Shown here: positions 43,288 through 55,846 of the stretch, one piece after another
How positions within the stretch are numbered: position 1 is the stretch's first letter
Layout of the letters: every line of letters starts with the position of its first letter
DNA from: Galaxea fascicularis
Lineage: Eukaryota; Cnidaria; Anthozoa; Scleractinia; Euphylliidae
Assembly (NCBI GenBank): GCA_948470475.1
Contig: OX419345.1
Span: 20,050,859-20,114,858, forward strand
Reading direction: 5' to 3'
Length of the DNA: 64,000 bases
The notes under the pieces: model-generated
Told to the model about the DNA's origin: nothing
Database searches by the model: none
The model's input: only the letters and a program-made list of their open reading frames with translations
Translations under genes and position numbers: made by a program

Positions 43288-43994
43288 AACACAGCACCTT
43301 TGTAAGTGAGTGGTAATCAAAATTAATACTGTAGGAGTGCATCATCCCTAAATTGTACAAACATTAAGCTTTCAAAAGCCCTCCTACACCCAGCTTTCAT
43401 GCAAAAAACAAAATAACATATGATTGTAGTTTACCTTTTACATTATTTCGTCTTTTTTAAGTGCATTTTTTTAGAGTATCCTTTTTTTATTAGCCTTTGT
43501 TTCATTATGAGCAAAATAGTATTAAAGAACGGCAAACTATACCCATTGTTTAATTAATTTTTATTTGTTTCATCCCCTAGAAGGCTATACCAGTATTTCT
43601 GCTACTTTTAAAGCTCGCACCAGATATATATATAAAAAAAAAGGTTTGAGAAACCAGAAGTACATTACTCTGAACAGCATCTTGGGGAATGTAGTTGGTG
43701 AAAATAATTTCAAATGCCCTCTAATCTCCAATTTTAGGATGTGTTATTTATGCTTTCATGTACCCTGCTTGTTGCTACTTCATAACCTTCATTCTGCACA
43801 CTAACCATCTAAGGATGGTGGCTTGGGATGTTGTCAAAAAGGCCCATTAGATGCATACAAGAAATACTATTACCCTACACCAGTGCCAAGTCTTACAAAC
43901 CATATTGTGTCAGAACTGAGTTTCTCACTACAGCACTTGGCCCATATCTAGTTCTCATAATAAACCTTTGTTAAAGAAAGTGCCTCAAATTAAT
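43288..43994. other. Convergent intergenic gap between PPT1 and the reductase
   Basis: About 700 bp holding the two 3' ends. AT-rich; short open frames on both strands look random. No repeats of note. Confidence 0.6.
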
Positions 43995-45252
43995 CTATCC
44001 ATTCCAAGGCTCCTTTATTTTTGGTTTACATGTCCTAAACCCCTCTTCCAATCCATCCAGGATATTCATCTCCTCATCAGTCAAATTGAAGTCAAATATG
44101 CTAGCATTTTCTTCAATTCGAGAGGTTCGACTGGACTTGGGAATACAGACATAGCCTTTCTGTATACACCATTTCAATAAGATTTGAGCTGGGGTTTTTC
44201 CATGTTTGTCTCCAACTGATTTCAGTGTGGGATGACCAAGTTTCTTTCCTCTTGTCAAAGGCGAGTAGGCCTGAATAGCTATCCCTTCTTTCTTACAGTA
44301 ATTGACCACGGCATTCTCTTGTAAGAAGGGATGTACCTCAATTTGATTGACAGATGGTATCACAGCAGAGTGCTTTTTCAGTTCTTCGAGATGGTGAATG
44401 CCAAAATTGGATACTCCAATTGACCTATGACAAAAAAAAAATTATCATGCTGTATTTATACGAAACAATGACGGTGTTAATAAGGCCAAAGAGTTTGAGG
44501 GAGATGTATATGGAATGGGAGAGGGGTGGAGAGGAAGGGGGGGATCAAATTAAACTGGTCACATGTTTTGGATGTCTATATTCTTGGGTACTTTGTTGGG
44601 TGAATGACAGTTCACAGTTTTCTGAAATGCTTCAATATAAAATGCCCCTGGCATGCCCAGTGCTTTAATATAAAATATGCTAAGAATCTCATTCATGTCA
44701 ACAGTAAACAAACCTAATCAGTCCTTCCCGTTGCAGCTTGACCATGGCGTTCCAAGAAGGTACAACTTTATCAGGAACAGGCGCATGCATAAGATACAAG
44801 TCCACGTATTCCAATCCTAATTTTCCTAAACTCTTGTTAAAAGCACCCAACGTCTCTTCAAATCCATGATCAGTGTCATAGAGCTTAGTAACAACAAATA
44901 GATTCTCTCTTGGAATTTTACTCTCCTTTATGGCCTCGCCTACGCTTTCTTCGTTCATGTATCTCGACGCTGTATCAATTTGCCTGTAGCCCTTTTCCAA
45001 AGCCCAAAGAACTGCCTTTCGTGTTTCCTCGCCTGATCCTGCTTGGTAAACCCCCAGACCAAAGATGGGGATTTTCACACCATCGTTAAGAGTCAACGCT
45101 GTAGAGATATTGATGATATTGGATCGAGGTGTTGTGTAGCAATTCACACGGTCATCTCCAGCAAAATCTTGGCAATTCTTACTGCCCGATTGGCAAGTAT
45201 CATCAGCCAAGGAAACAGAAGCCATCAATAAAAATAAAACACAGTTAGTCAT
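43995..45252 (-). CDS. Aldo-keto reductase with N-terminal signal peptide (2 exons)
   Basis: Exons 44714-45252 and 43995-44424, joined in phase 2, give 322 aa. The AKR catalytic tetrad is present: Asp93 and Tyr98 (DTASRYMNEE), Lys123 (VVTKLY) and His156 (LMHAP). The barrel motifs GVSNF, NQIEVHPFLQ and AYSPL follow, and the NADPH-binding IPKSSRTSRIEEN sits near the C-terminus. It should reduce aldehydes or ketones with NADPH; the substrate cannot be read from sequence. Unusually, the first 17 residues (hydrophobic VLFLLMASVSLA) look like a secretory signal, and 30-odd extra residues with three cysteines precede the barrel. The ATG at 45252 has a pyrimidine-rich run ending in AG just before it, so an upstream exon is possible. 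The gene lies in tandem with IFT52. Confidence 0.94.
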
Positions 45253-45879
45253 CTTGTGTAAAAGAAAACCAGTAAATGCCCTGAATAACGTTAAAAATAA
45301 GACGACCCCCTTTTTCTGTCGTGAGAAAGTAATTTAAAGATGTAAACAAGATGCAAAAATCTGACAAGTCGCCTACCCGTGTTTCCAAGCCTGGACTACT
45401 GACCGTGTCCTTTTCATGGCTGTAGAAGAAATGTCGGCTACACTCGGCAAACGAAATAGATTTCGACAGAGAGACATTTTTGTTGTACGCCTCTTGTAAT
45501 GATTCTGAAGAAATTCTTCAATGATCACACCCTCGTTCACACCGCTATATTTATAAATAATGTTTTCCAATGGTATCCAGACCTCCCAAATGTTGTCGGG
45601 GTCAGTAGTTGCTTTATGTATCACCACTAAAATGTCCCAGACTTTCGATTAAATTGTTCCTTCTGGGAAAACAGGCCTTGGTAATACTCATTACATTGTT
45701 TCACTTTTCAGCAACCTCAGTGAAATTCATCACCAGAGTCACTTTACTCAGATGTAGACATTGCCCAATGATATTGATCATAGGCCAATATGGCTGCTAA
45801 TAGGGAAGATGAAATTAATTTCCTGTGGATCATTGTCCAGATTATCCACCAGTTACATAATATCAGGACTTCTGCAAGT

Positions 45880-45880
<1 letters not shown>
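45253..45880. other. Upstream region of the reductase gene
   Basis: Presumed promoter. It contains an 84-codon minus-strand frame (45373-45627) whose inner start gives MSLCRNLFRLPSVADISS, mitochondrial-presequence-like, followed by a gtaggc donor; the phases do not join to the reductase. No repeat identified. Confidence 0.45.
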
Positions 45881-45910
<30 letters not shown>

Positions 45911-46134
45911 TTAAGCAACTGGAAAGAAGAAGCCTGAAAAAATAAGGGCTTCAACGGGATTCAAACCTGTGACCTCCGCGACACCGGTGCGATGCTGTAC
46001 CAGCTGAGCTATGAAGCCACACATTGGGAGCGAGGTCAATTTATTGAGTTCATATTTTCCCGCACAGTGAAGTGATGTGAAGTATATATGAAATAATTCA
46101 TATCTGTACTGCGGTTGTAGATGCAAGTGAAGAG

Positions 46135-46166
<32 letters not shown>

Positions 46167-46193
46167 CTGGAAAGAAGAAGCCTGAAAAAATAA

Positions 46194-46227
<34 letters not shown>

Positions 46228-46307
46228 AATACCGGTGCGATGCTCTACCAGCTGAGCTCCCAATGTGTGGCTTCATAGCTCAGCTGGTAGAGCATCGCAC
46301 CGGTATC

Positions 46308-46341
<34 letters not shown>

Positions 46342-46392
46342 TTATTTTTTTTATTATTTTTTTTTTCAGGCTTCTTCTTTCCAGTTGCTTAA

Positions 46393-46423
<31 letters not shown>

Positions 46424-46490
46424 ACTTGCATCTACAACCGCAGTACAAATATGAATTATTTCATATATACTTCACATCAGGACTTCTCTT
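45881..46490. repeat. tRNA-derived composite repeat: direct copy plus head-to-head pair
   Basis: Three tRNA-like units share one tail (ataagggcttcaacgggatt on one strand). Units: 45947-46018 (-), 46195-46258 (-, lacking its 5' acceptor strand) and 46269-46340 (+). The last two are arranged head to head and their tails form a palindrome spanning about 46075-46483, including gatcatcgcagtaaat and tgcaagtgaagagtg. The first unit is a direct duplicate of the left arm. A related, older copy lies in the zinc-finger gene at 15.9 kb. Read as a tRNA-headed SINE that has paired up. Confidence 0.7.
46269..46340 (+). tRNA. tRNA-Thr-like sequence, probably not functional
   Basis: A 72-nt cloverleaf can be drawn: acceptor ggcttca/tgaagcc and T-stem acggg/cccgt pair perfectly, and D-stem gctc/gagc pairs. 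The anticodon stem tcgca/cgcgg has an A-C mismatch and a wobble. The loop ccggtat gives anticodon GGT with C at position 33, where U is near-invariant. GGT is not used for eukaryotic tRNA-Thr. A T-run follows, so Pol III termination is possible. Best read as the head of a SINE. Confidence 0.4.
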
Positions 46491-47074
46491 GACCTTTTAT
46501 TGAATGTTTACACTATTTACAAATCACAGCATAAGTTAATTAAAAGAAATTCTTAACAATGGAACAATTCACAGGATTTGCAGAGAAAATAATAAAGACA
46601 ACAGAAACAATGGGCCCCAGCACTGAAACAATGGAACTACATGAAAATAAGAAGCAATGAACTGTTGTCTATGGCAAGTTCCTACAGCTGAGTACTGTAA
46701 ACACACAGCCGTTTGAAATCACCAGCTGCTTCAGGAAATGCAATGCATACTAGGAGACATGTTGTATTACCGGTACATTTCAAGCTTCCATTTTCATTAC
46801 TGACTGTTTTTGGATTTACATCGCATTTTAGAATTTATGACAAAATGTTTATGAGAATCTACAAAATTGAACTCTTTCTAGTTGTCTTGAATAGAGCCCA
46901 TTGTTTTGTTCCACAAAACTGGTCGAGATGTTTTGCTTCTCCTCCCTTCCGATACATATAGAAATAGAACATCGGAATCACTGAGTGATGTACTGCAAAC
47001 ATGCATAACCTTATAATTACACCACTATAGTGCCTTCTGGTAGGAAGTTGATGGGAAATTCAACCAAAATATTT

Positions 47075-50000
47075 CTACATTGCATCCACAAATGCCAGTT
47101 CACTGGAGGGGTCATCAGGAGGCTCCTGAAACACAAAAAATATCATATTTTTGAGCAAAAAGTGAAACAAAACAAAAAACTAAAAGCTAGTGCCTGTTTC
47201 ATCTTTTGTATGTTATCTTCACATAAGCCCCACTTTTGGTAAATAACCCATGGAAGTTCATTTCAGAAACATAGTCGTATGTGCCCATCTTTAACTCCAA
47301 AATATTAATATCATGCACTAATAATATTAAAGATTCAGTATCATTTCTTCTTCTCTTTGAATGTATTCCCACATGACAAAGAACTATAATATGAAATAGC
47401 AAAGAGTCCCCATACTCATTTTTACCCTCTTGGATCTAGCACTTTCCCCCATAAGGTTTAAAGCCATGAACATCAATTTTCCTGAAATTAAGCCCAAGAA
47501 AAGATTAACTTTGATTTACCTGATTTAATTTTTTGAATTCCACCACCTGATGGAAGATGTAATCCAAGATATGTTTGGCATCTCTGCAATCAGATGGTAA
47601 CTTACTGCATACACCAAGAATGTCACCACACTCACGAACATAATACTCCAGATCATCTTCAGAACCTGCAACAGAGTCACAAGTTCCTTTTAGAAACAGC
47701 AGATAATACATGTATGTATTATGATAAATTCTGATCTTGGGATTTGCATCTTCCCACTTGGGATGGGGGCAAGGGGACAATGATACTGGAAACAAGAATG
47801 ACAGTTCACAACAAGAAAAGGATCTCTTCCTGTAGTGCTTTTCAGTTGTTCTTGCCTTCAAATTAGCAAGCAAACCAGTTACAATTACCAGTAAGTTTTT
47901 TTTCAGGAGTTTATTAAGACGCTACTCACACTTATTGGTTATCTGTGCCAGTCTTGTCTTCTCTGAGGAGAAGCTCTCATCCAGATCAAACAGGTCCAGT
48001 GCAGGGGCCGGCAACTCACGGAATGTTGGAGGAAATACCTAAACAAGATGAAATGTCAACACAGCCCACTGGGAATTTTAAACTGATGTTTCCTACTAAG
48101 AATGACTGTATCCATAACAGTGTTCTCCCTTGTTTTCAGCACACTAGGTAAATGAGGTTTTCAAACTAGTACAGCAGTTGTAGCCATGTTTATTACGTCT
48201 GCTTTAAAGCAATTTTAGGCAGGAATCAGTGCTATTGTTACCCATCATGCTTTACTGTAGAGTGATTCTACCCATGATTCCTTGTAACAGGTTGTTCTCC
48301 CTTGTGAGTCAGCGATGTTGTCACAATAAATCTAAGTTGGATTCTTGACTGCTGCTACCTCATTACAGTATTACAGGCAGTTAATTTTACTGGTTACCAC
48401 CTGAAAATGAGAATACTGTATAAACTTAGTGTTATTATTATTGTACTTACTGCAGGTTGAAGAGGTGGCAGAGGAGTCTCAAACTGTGGAGTAATAAGGA
48501 GAAGTGGTTCATGCTTCACTCTCAGGTCCTCGTATGCTCTGAAACAAAATTGTAAACAACTGGCAATAATAAACACGTTATTATATGGTAGTTACTACAC
48601 AGTAGAATTGTGATTTCACAGGACTACACTCTCCAGACGATCAACAGAAATCAAATTAACCCAGCATCCTCTAACATCTATCACCGCCGTCCGGTTGGCT
48701 CAGTTGGTAGAGTGCCGGACTACCGTGCACCATGCAGTCTTACAAAAGTCCCCAGAAAATATTGTAAATTAGTCTTTAAAAACCGCTTGGGGAAGTCGAA
48801 TAAAATGTATTGTATTGTATTTAAACTTCATTAACTATTTTCAAGATGTCATGGGTGTAGATTTGCACACAAATTCTAAGTTCATTTTTTCAATCCTCCT
48901 TAAACTGCCAAATTGTTGCAAATGTTGCAATTTTGCCTAATCCTTGGTCATGGGTTAGCGCTATTAAAATAATGTCATGATGTAGCTTAAAATCTTGTAT
49001 AGCCTCATCATGTTCACTAAGTCTGTTCATTAATATACCTTATGGTAGCAGGAACCACACTTGTGTCAAGCTTAAACAAGTCCTCACTGAACATTTTTGT
49101 AATGTCTCTTCCCACACTCTTTAAAGCAAATGCAGAATCATTGGATGAAAATAAAATTGATCTTACCAGAAAGTAAAATAAAAGCAGTTTTCCTATTTAC
49201 CAGCAGGAGTTTCAATAACTTTTTAAATAGCCATCTGACCTAACCAAAGTAGGTGGTGGGCTGATGAATTTATTTTAATCATTTGAGTGAAAAATGACAA
49301 AGTATGTGGTGGTGAGAGGCAGATTCTGATGAAGTAGGTGGTGGTTCTTGCTGGTTGCCAGTGTCTAATTAGACCTCTGTACCAGCTTGAACTGATTAAG
49401 AAAAGTACATGTATTTGTGTCTCACCTCATCTCCCTCCTGAAGGCAAACTCTTAGTCTTTCTGACATCCTCGGAGTGTCTGGAATATAATGGTAGTCTGA
49501 CACCTAACAGAGAAAGGAAACAAGATGATGTCTGACACACGGTTGTCACTCATTGGGAAAGACAAAAATTCCCTGACTTTTCACTGACCAAAGACCAATT
49601 TTCATTGACTATCCAAGGCAAATCCTTGGGTAATAAACCAGCAATGAAGCCACAGAAATCAATTTCTTTGCAGGGATTAATAGAAACAAAAACACTTTAA
49701 CTACCAAGCAATCTCATTCCCAAACCCAACTGGCTAGCCAAAAGTAAGATTCCCTTTGAACTTTTCTCTGACTTTCAGGTAGAATTTGGAATTTGTGACT
49801 TGATACACAATTCCCTGATTTTAAACCATGGCAACTCTGCTGACAGGTTTTAAGAGGCAAAATTCAAGACACATGTAAACAGCTTAAATAAATAACTATT
49901 GGATTTGTAATGTCAAGTAGAAATATGATGTACTAAAAAGCCTACAATCATACCTCAGGGTCTTCAGCATCAATATTGTTAAGCTGGACATCACTGGTTG

Positions 50001-53000
50001 TGAGCCACTGAAACACCACATCCTAAGAGAGCAACATATAAGTAAGAAGAGGAGTGACAAATCCTGTAAGAATTTCAAATTTCCTGGCTTTTTCCAACTG
50101 TCGAATTATTTTACCCTCGGCTGACATTTTCTCAAAACTCCTGAGACTGCCTTTGTCTCTGTCAATAGGCCTTCCAAGAATTGTCACCATCTATAATAAC
50201 AACACATCTCAACTCCATTTACAGAGTTTGAATCACACTTGAATGTAGTGAAATCATCAAATGTCAACCTGACACTGCACTTAAACAGCAAAAGATATTT
50301 ACACGGGATTGACCAAATTGCAGGGTGTGAAGTATTTTCAACTAAGGCCTGACTCAGATGCCATAATTCTCATGAACTGAACCTAATTCATAGAATTAAG
50401 TGCATGAAAAGTTTGGCATCTGAATCAATTGGAAACAGCTTCTTTAACTTGGAATGCCCAGCCATTCTTCCCACCTGGCTTGGCTGGGAATTTTGACTTT
50501 AGAATGGCTTTGGTTCTGATGCCGAACTTTTCATGTGCTGAACTTAATGCATAAATTATCATTATGTATCTATTTTGAAAACCACTGACAATATTGGTTA
50601 GTTTTCCTGGAACTGTATTAGGAACGTCTGTCAAACAGCTAATATTAAGATCAACGTCTGGATCAACAGGCATACTTTTGTCCAAATTTGAATTTAGTTT
50701 GGCTCATGAAAAGTACTGCATCTGAACTGGGCCTAAGTGTGGGAATTTCTAGATCAACTCACCTGAACCTTAGCATTTTCCTCCTTATCGAGATACTGAT
50801 CACTGAACATATGTACAGACCCCAACACAACCATCTTGCCTTTTGAATACTGAAACAGTGAAATGGAAATGGAAGATGAAGTAGAAAATCGAACAAGGTC
50901 ATGTTATGCTGTGTAATACTTTGTAAGCCAATGTATTACTGACCCTTGATGAGTGGAATGCACAGATTGGTCTGTTAAGAGGAAATGACACACTGCCAGT
51001 TGACAGAACAGATATGGCTGGTTTGACAACATTCAGAGTTGCACCATAAGGGTAAACAAATGTAAGGGCCCTAGAAAAACAAACACAAAGTCATGAATTA
51101 ATAAGGCACAGTATTTTTAACCCTTAAACTAACACCTAAGAGTGACCAATGCTGAATTTCTCCTGTAGAAAAACTGCTCAGTCAAAAAAAAAGCTGTGAG
51201 AAAAAAAGGAAGTGATGACATAACAGAAGTCTTGATTGTTTAACAAATACTCCTCATTATCACCATAGAAAATGTATGGAGAACATTGTGGAGAAATTCT
51301 ACATGCTGATATTAGTGGTTTGACACTTTTAATTTGCAGAACAATAATGCAAGGATCAAGTACAGCAAAGTTCAGTGTTTTCAATAAGGGCCGGCGGCCG
51401 GCAAAACTCGCCGTCTACTTCGCATGTTTTCACCGCCTACTTTGATTAAGAACTTACATCAAATGTCGTGAATAGCATGGAACAAAGTTGTACCTTCTCC
51501 GCGTACTCCTAAACTTTTGCCACCTACCCTGATTCTTATTGAAAACGCTGAAAGTTTATCACTATTGCCAACACAGAGGTCTTTCACTGCCATGCTTTTA
51601 ATCAACGGATGTTCAGGGCTGCCACTGGTGACTTACCTTTGCCTTTGGGAAACAGGAAATGTAAGTTTTTACACCATATGTATATGCTGGGTGCCCTGGA
51701 TTTCAAAGGTTTATAGAGTTTGGGCACCCAACTACTCGTTTTAGCGCACAGCCTTGTGTGTTTGATGGATGGGCCATTCATTCATAGAAACAATACTTAC
51801 TGTCCTTGGTCAGTCCTGTCCACATCAGATGACCCCGGAACAAATTTTCCAGCTGCTCGGTTTATCTCTCTGTTAGTAGATAGCAGCAAAACAGTTTCGT
51901 TGATGGAATTGCTAAAGATGTTTTATAAACCAAAACAATCTTGGAATTCTATCTTTAAGTACCTGTTAAGGACTCCATTAGATATCAAGACCTCTTTGGG
52001 GTGAAAATACTTGTAATAAACAGTTCTGACCACAGAGTCTGAGAGAAAATTAACCCAAAGTTAGTTTTAAAAAATGGCTGCAATAATTGGAGCATATTTA
52101 TTTACTGGTACTGCTTTTCTCCGCTCTGTCGGTTTTATGAAACACAGAACTTAATCAGTTTCATTTGTTTCCGCTTTGACTATTCGCTTTTTTCACCGAT
52201 CCCATAATACAGTTCATTTTGGGGGGGGGGGGGGGTGGTATTTGCATTAAAACAATGGATAATCAGTTCACTGAAGCATGATACAGTCCCAAGAGTAAAT
52301 AACTCGTATTGTTTTTATGTAAAGAACCCCCCAAAACGTGTTGCATTATGGGATCGTGAAAACAGTCAATAAAAGGATGCAAAGAATGCCGATGTGTTAT
52401 TTGCATACGGTTTTTCTTGAAGATAAAGCAGAAATTTGTGCAAAAATACACAGGGTAATGTTTTTCTACTGAATCAAAGGTCACATGCAAAAATTCAGCT
52501 CATTCAAACGGCCAAAATCATCACTTTATGCCCTTCTTCCACTGAGCCCTTCAACTGAGTACAGTAGCTCAGTACTTCAAATTTAGATCCAACTACAGTA
52601 CCACTTCTTATCAGTAGACTATGGTAATCATTTTAGCACCTTAGACCATGGAAAGAGATGAGCACATAGGTAACATTCTGACAGGTTGCAGTTTCAAGTG
52701 GCTTGCATTTACATACATATCACAAAGGAGCAAACAATGGCAAACTCCCATAAAAACAAAAGCATTTACTCACCATTGTTCACCATAATCCCATAGTCTT
52801 CTAACAGAAAGTTGATGTTGGTATCAAATCTGGACTCGCCTCCTTCTCCCAACAGAACTAAAAGACTGCCACCTTTTTCAATGTACTGTTTGAGTGCATC
52901 AAACTAAAAGAAACGTAGCACAAACAGGCATCCCTTTTTAGTTTTTTTTTTATCTAATCAGAGCAAAGTTACTATAATTACTTGGGTACAACTATATATG

Positions 53001-55568
53001 ATCAGTAACCTAGCAAATTACTAGATAAACAGTTGCTGTTACTCCATAAACACTCCAGCAGAACAAACCATCTGTGGCATTAATATTATTAACGATCGTG
53101 AACTTTTAAGATAAAGGGGGTTAGTTACCGTCACTCTAACGAAGGGCTAACATTTTGAATTCTCAGCTTATTGAAACTCCTTACAGTGACCCCTTTACAT
53201 TATCAACTCAGCTGATAAAACACCTTTTTATGCAACACAAAGAGTTTAAGGAAATCCATAGTGAGGTATCTCACTCCCAAATATATTTACATGTTTTTTG
53301 CTAGGGTATGTTAATGCACAAGTGAGGTATGGCTGACAGGAACTTATGTAAGGCATTAATGATGCAAATTAAAAAAAAAATAAAACAAAATACTACTTAC
53401 CTCATTTGCAGTGAACTTTCTTCTTGGTCCTCCAAATATTATAACTTTTGCTGTTACTATTCTTTCCAAGGTTATTTCATCTTTGTTCCTAATTTAAATA
53501 ATCACAGCTTACAAGATTAAATAGGTTTGCAATATTAGTTTTATAGTTCCTATTGTTCAGTATATTACATTAACTGAAATGATCAGAAGGCTTTCCAATG
53601 CTCTAACCAATAGAGGTGAGTTTAAAGTTTTCTTTGCATTAGATGAAGAGTATAATACTGAAACAAAGTGTGGTTTTCCATTAACTGAGGAACAAATGAA
53701 GCGGTAAACATTTTTCTCACACATAGCAGGGAATATGGGTCCAAGTTTGCTGGGTCTTCAGGCCACTTGTTGAAACTTCAGTTTGTTTGTTGCCACCTGC
53801 CATTCATATGTTTTTCGAGTTGTTTTCTCATTTTGAGGTAGTGCTGGTTGTATCAAGTCTACATGTGTAGTTGCGTTTTGGTTCTTTTTTCCGGTAATAT
53901 TAGTGATTTGTAGTGTTGATCTTAAAGGTCAGACTGCATAGTTGGCTTAGTAATTGGCTCACAGTTGTGTGGGAGAAGGTGTTATTGTTGGGTTAGGGGC
54001 ATGGAGATGATGATTGAGTGTAAATTAACATACGTGATAACTTTCCAGTTGGATCTCAACTTTCGAACCAGAGATTTAAATCCATTTGATGGTGTGAACA
54101 ATTCTCCTTTGGAGGAGTTGAAGATAATTGTATTGCTTTGTTGTCCATTAGTATTGTCTTCACTGGCATCCTATTAGGAGACAATCACATATTTGAATAT
54201 TCAAAAAACATAGGACTTGTTTATGGCAAGGTTGCAGGCTTGATGATGGCAGTTATCCACTAGCACTACAAAAGTTTTGGATTAATTTTTGCCTTGTCTG
54301 CAAGGTGGCATGAGAACCTGGGGAAGGAGTACCATTCTGCATGTAAATTTGGCCAAAAGCCGCCTGCACATTAGGCCAGAAATTTAACTAAAAAATTTGG
54401 CATTATCAACAAAGTTGATAGTGTGAATTGACCACCGTACAGGGATTCTAGAATCTAGATTCTAGGCTTTTGAAATCCCTGTATGGTGGTCAATTCACTC
54501 TATCAACTCTGTTGATAAGACCAAATTTTTGTGTACTACTTCCCCACCAGTGCAGCACCACAGTTTCTTTTACAAACTACGCCCTTTATTCAGAAATTTA
54601 ACTGCTGAGGTAGTAACGGCGCCAAAACTTTTTGTCACTGCTCAATCATCCTGACTAGAAGAGAATGGCAGGGTGGTGAAAATACCTTGTAGATACATAA
54701 AAGACAAGTATGTCATGGGCCAAGTTGTTTCACAACCCAACTACTGAACTAGCACTGATCCTCAGTTAACTGTGGACACAACCAAAACATTCTCATGGTA
54801 GCTAACTTGGATTAGAGATAATCATGCTTCAGACAACTCAGACCATAAAAAATATAACAGTTTGTTCAACCATATAAAAAGGTGTTACATGTTAGTTAAC
54901 ACTATTGAAAGTTTGGCAAGATGAAACAGCTGCAGAAACACTGACCATGTATGTGTTACAGACAACTTTTCACAGTGTCCCAACTTCAACTTGTGTTATC
55001 ATATTCTAAAACGTTCTTTTAACCATTCAGATTCCTTGTCCTTTACAAAATACTGCATTTCACAACACAATGAACTCTACCATTTCCATTTCGTAAACAT
55101 TCCATAAGGTTTTAACACTCAGCTCGCGCCAAATTCAAAGAAAGCTGGGGTAACTCCCGGGGCTAACTTTACGGGTACAGCACTACCAACTTTAGATAAA
55201 ATTGCGAGCGTAATTACCGGTATTTCATCTCATAAAATTCTTTAAGTCCAGATAAAAATAATACTGAAGTCAGCAAATATTTTGCTACATAGAGGATGAA
55301 AATAAGGCATATTTGGACGTTCCTTTTCCTCCATAGCAACACGGCACGCTAAAATATAAATACAAATTTTGATGGGTACCTCCTCCATCTTTTGGTGCTA
55401 AAACAAGGCACGTAGGAAGAAAATATGGCCTTGAGAAATTGCCGTAAACGAAAAAATGCCATTTGAACAACTGAGTGGTAATTTCACTAGATTTTAGTTT
55501 CTATAATTTATGATGACTGTGATACCATTCATGAAAATTCTTACCTGAGTTGTTGTCACAGGCGCCAT
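47075..55568 (-). CDS. IFT52: Intraflagellar transport protein 52 (15 exons)
   Basis: Exons in transcript order: 55545-55568, 54034-54170, 53401-53488, 52774-52903, 51963-52038, 51801-51869, 50944-51070, 50763-50849, 49954-50022, 49426-49503, 49039-49118, 48451-48538, 47930-48038, 47520-47665, 47075-47125. All phases join, giving 452 aa (human 437). It is a core IFT-B1 subunit that bridges IFT88, IFT70 and IFT46 in the cilium. The N-terminal GIFT domain (about 20-280) is evident from NGFKSLVRKLRSNWK, LLGEGGESRFDTN, YFHPKE and HMFSDQYLDKEEN. The middle region has KHEPL and QFETPLPPLQPA, and the C-terminal part has CGDILG and VVEFKKLNQ, ending SSELAFVDAM. Exon 2's acceptor is the least certain junction. 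Introns carry a hairpin element and a SINE fragment. Confidence 0.97.
48687..48830 (+). repeat. tRNA-headed SINE fragment (IFT52 intron 11)
   Basis: Starts with a tRNA-like 5' half (gtccggttggctcagttggt, then agagtgccggact) with box A intact. There is no box B; the body passes into ccgcttggggaagtcgaata and ends in repeated tgtattgtattgtat, a SINE-type tail. An internal deletion seems to have removed the second tRNA half. Confidence 0.6.
52211..52236 (+). repeat. Poly-G tract in IFT52 intron 4
   Basis: A run of about 16 G residues (with ggt at the end). Similar C runs lie at about 30601 and 38168. Simple sequence, perhaps G-quadruplex-forming; no function inferred. Confidence 0.6.
54395..54526. 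repeat. 132-bp hairpin MITE (IFT52 intron 1)
   Basis: atttggcattatcaacaaag is mirrored by ctctgttgataagaccaaat; the pairing continues through gtgaattgaccaccgtacag and its mirror. The centre holds a perfect palindrome, ctagaatctagattctag. Non-coding foldback element. Confidence 0.75.
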
Positions 55569-55846
55569 TTTGTCCATTCGACAGCCAGATTTCGTACTAG
55601 TGCCCAGGGAGAGTGTGTTGAGGTCCGCCGCTAGAATCCAGTCTTTCATGAGGAGTGGCGGGAGGCGGGATGGAATTTTTTATTGATCCAAGAGATGACA
55701 GATTCTATTGACTTAACTATTTATTAGGTCTAAGGAATTTATATGATGTAAAGCTGTAAGACACAGCACAACATCCATTAACTGAAAAGAAGATTTTTCC
55801 GAAACTGATCTCCATTTCTTTACGATTTTGGGCCATTTCGCAGTAA

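Noticed and set aside
45373..45627. 84-codon minus-strand frame with a mitochondrial-presequence-like inner start, as an alternative first exon of the reductase
   Set aside because: Its donor leaves phase 2, and joining to the ATG-bearing exon at 45252 would create an immediate stop.
45947..46018. Functional tRNA-Thr gene on the minus strand
   Set aside because: D-stem and T-stem substitutions, C at position 33 and a shared repetitive tail mark it as part of a SINE-like repeat.
47666..47873. Upstream extension of IFT52 exon 14 as extra coding sequence
   Set aside because: The open frame continues above 47665, but a tgttgcag acceptor at 47665 and the phase-1 end of exon 13 restore the conserved protein, so the extension is intronic.
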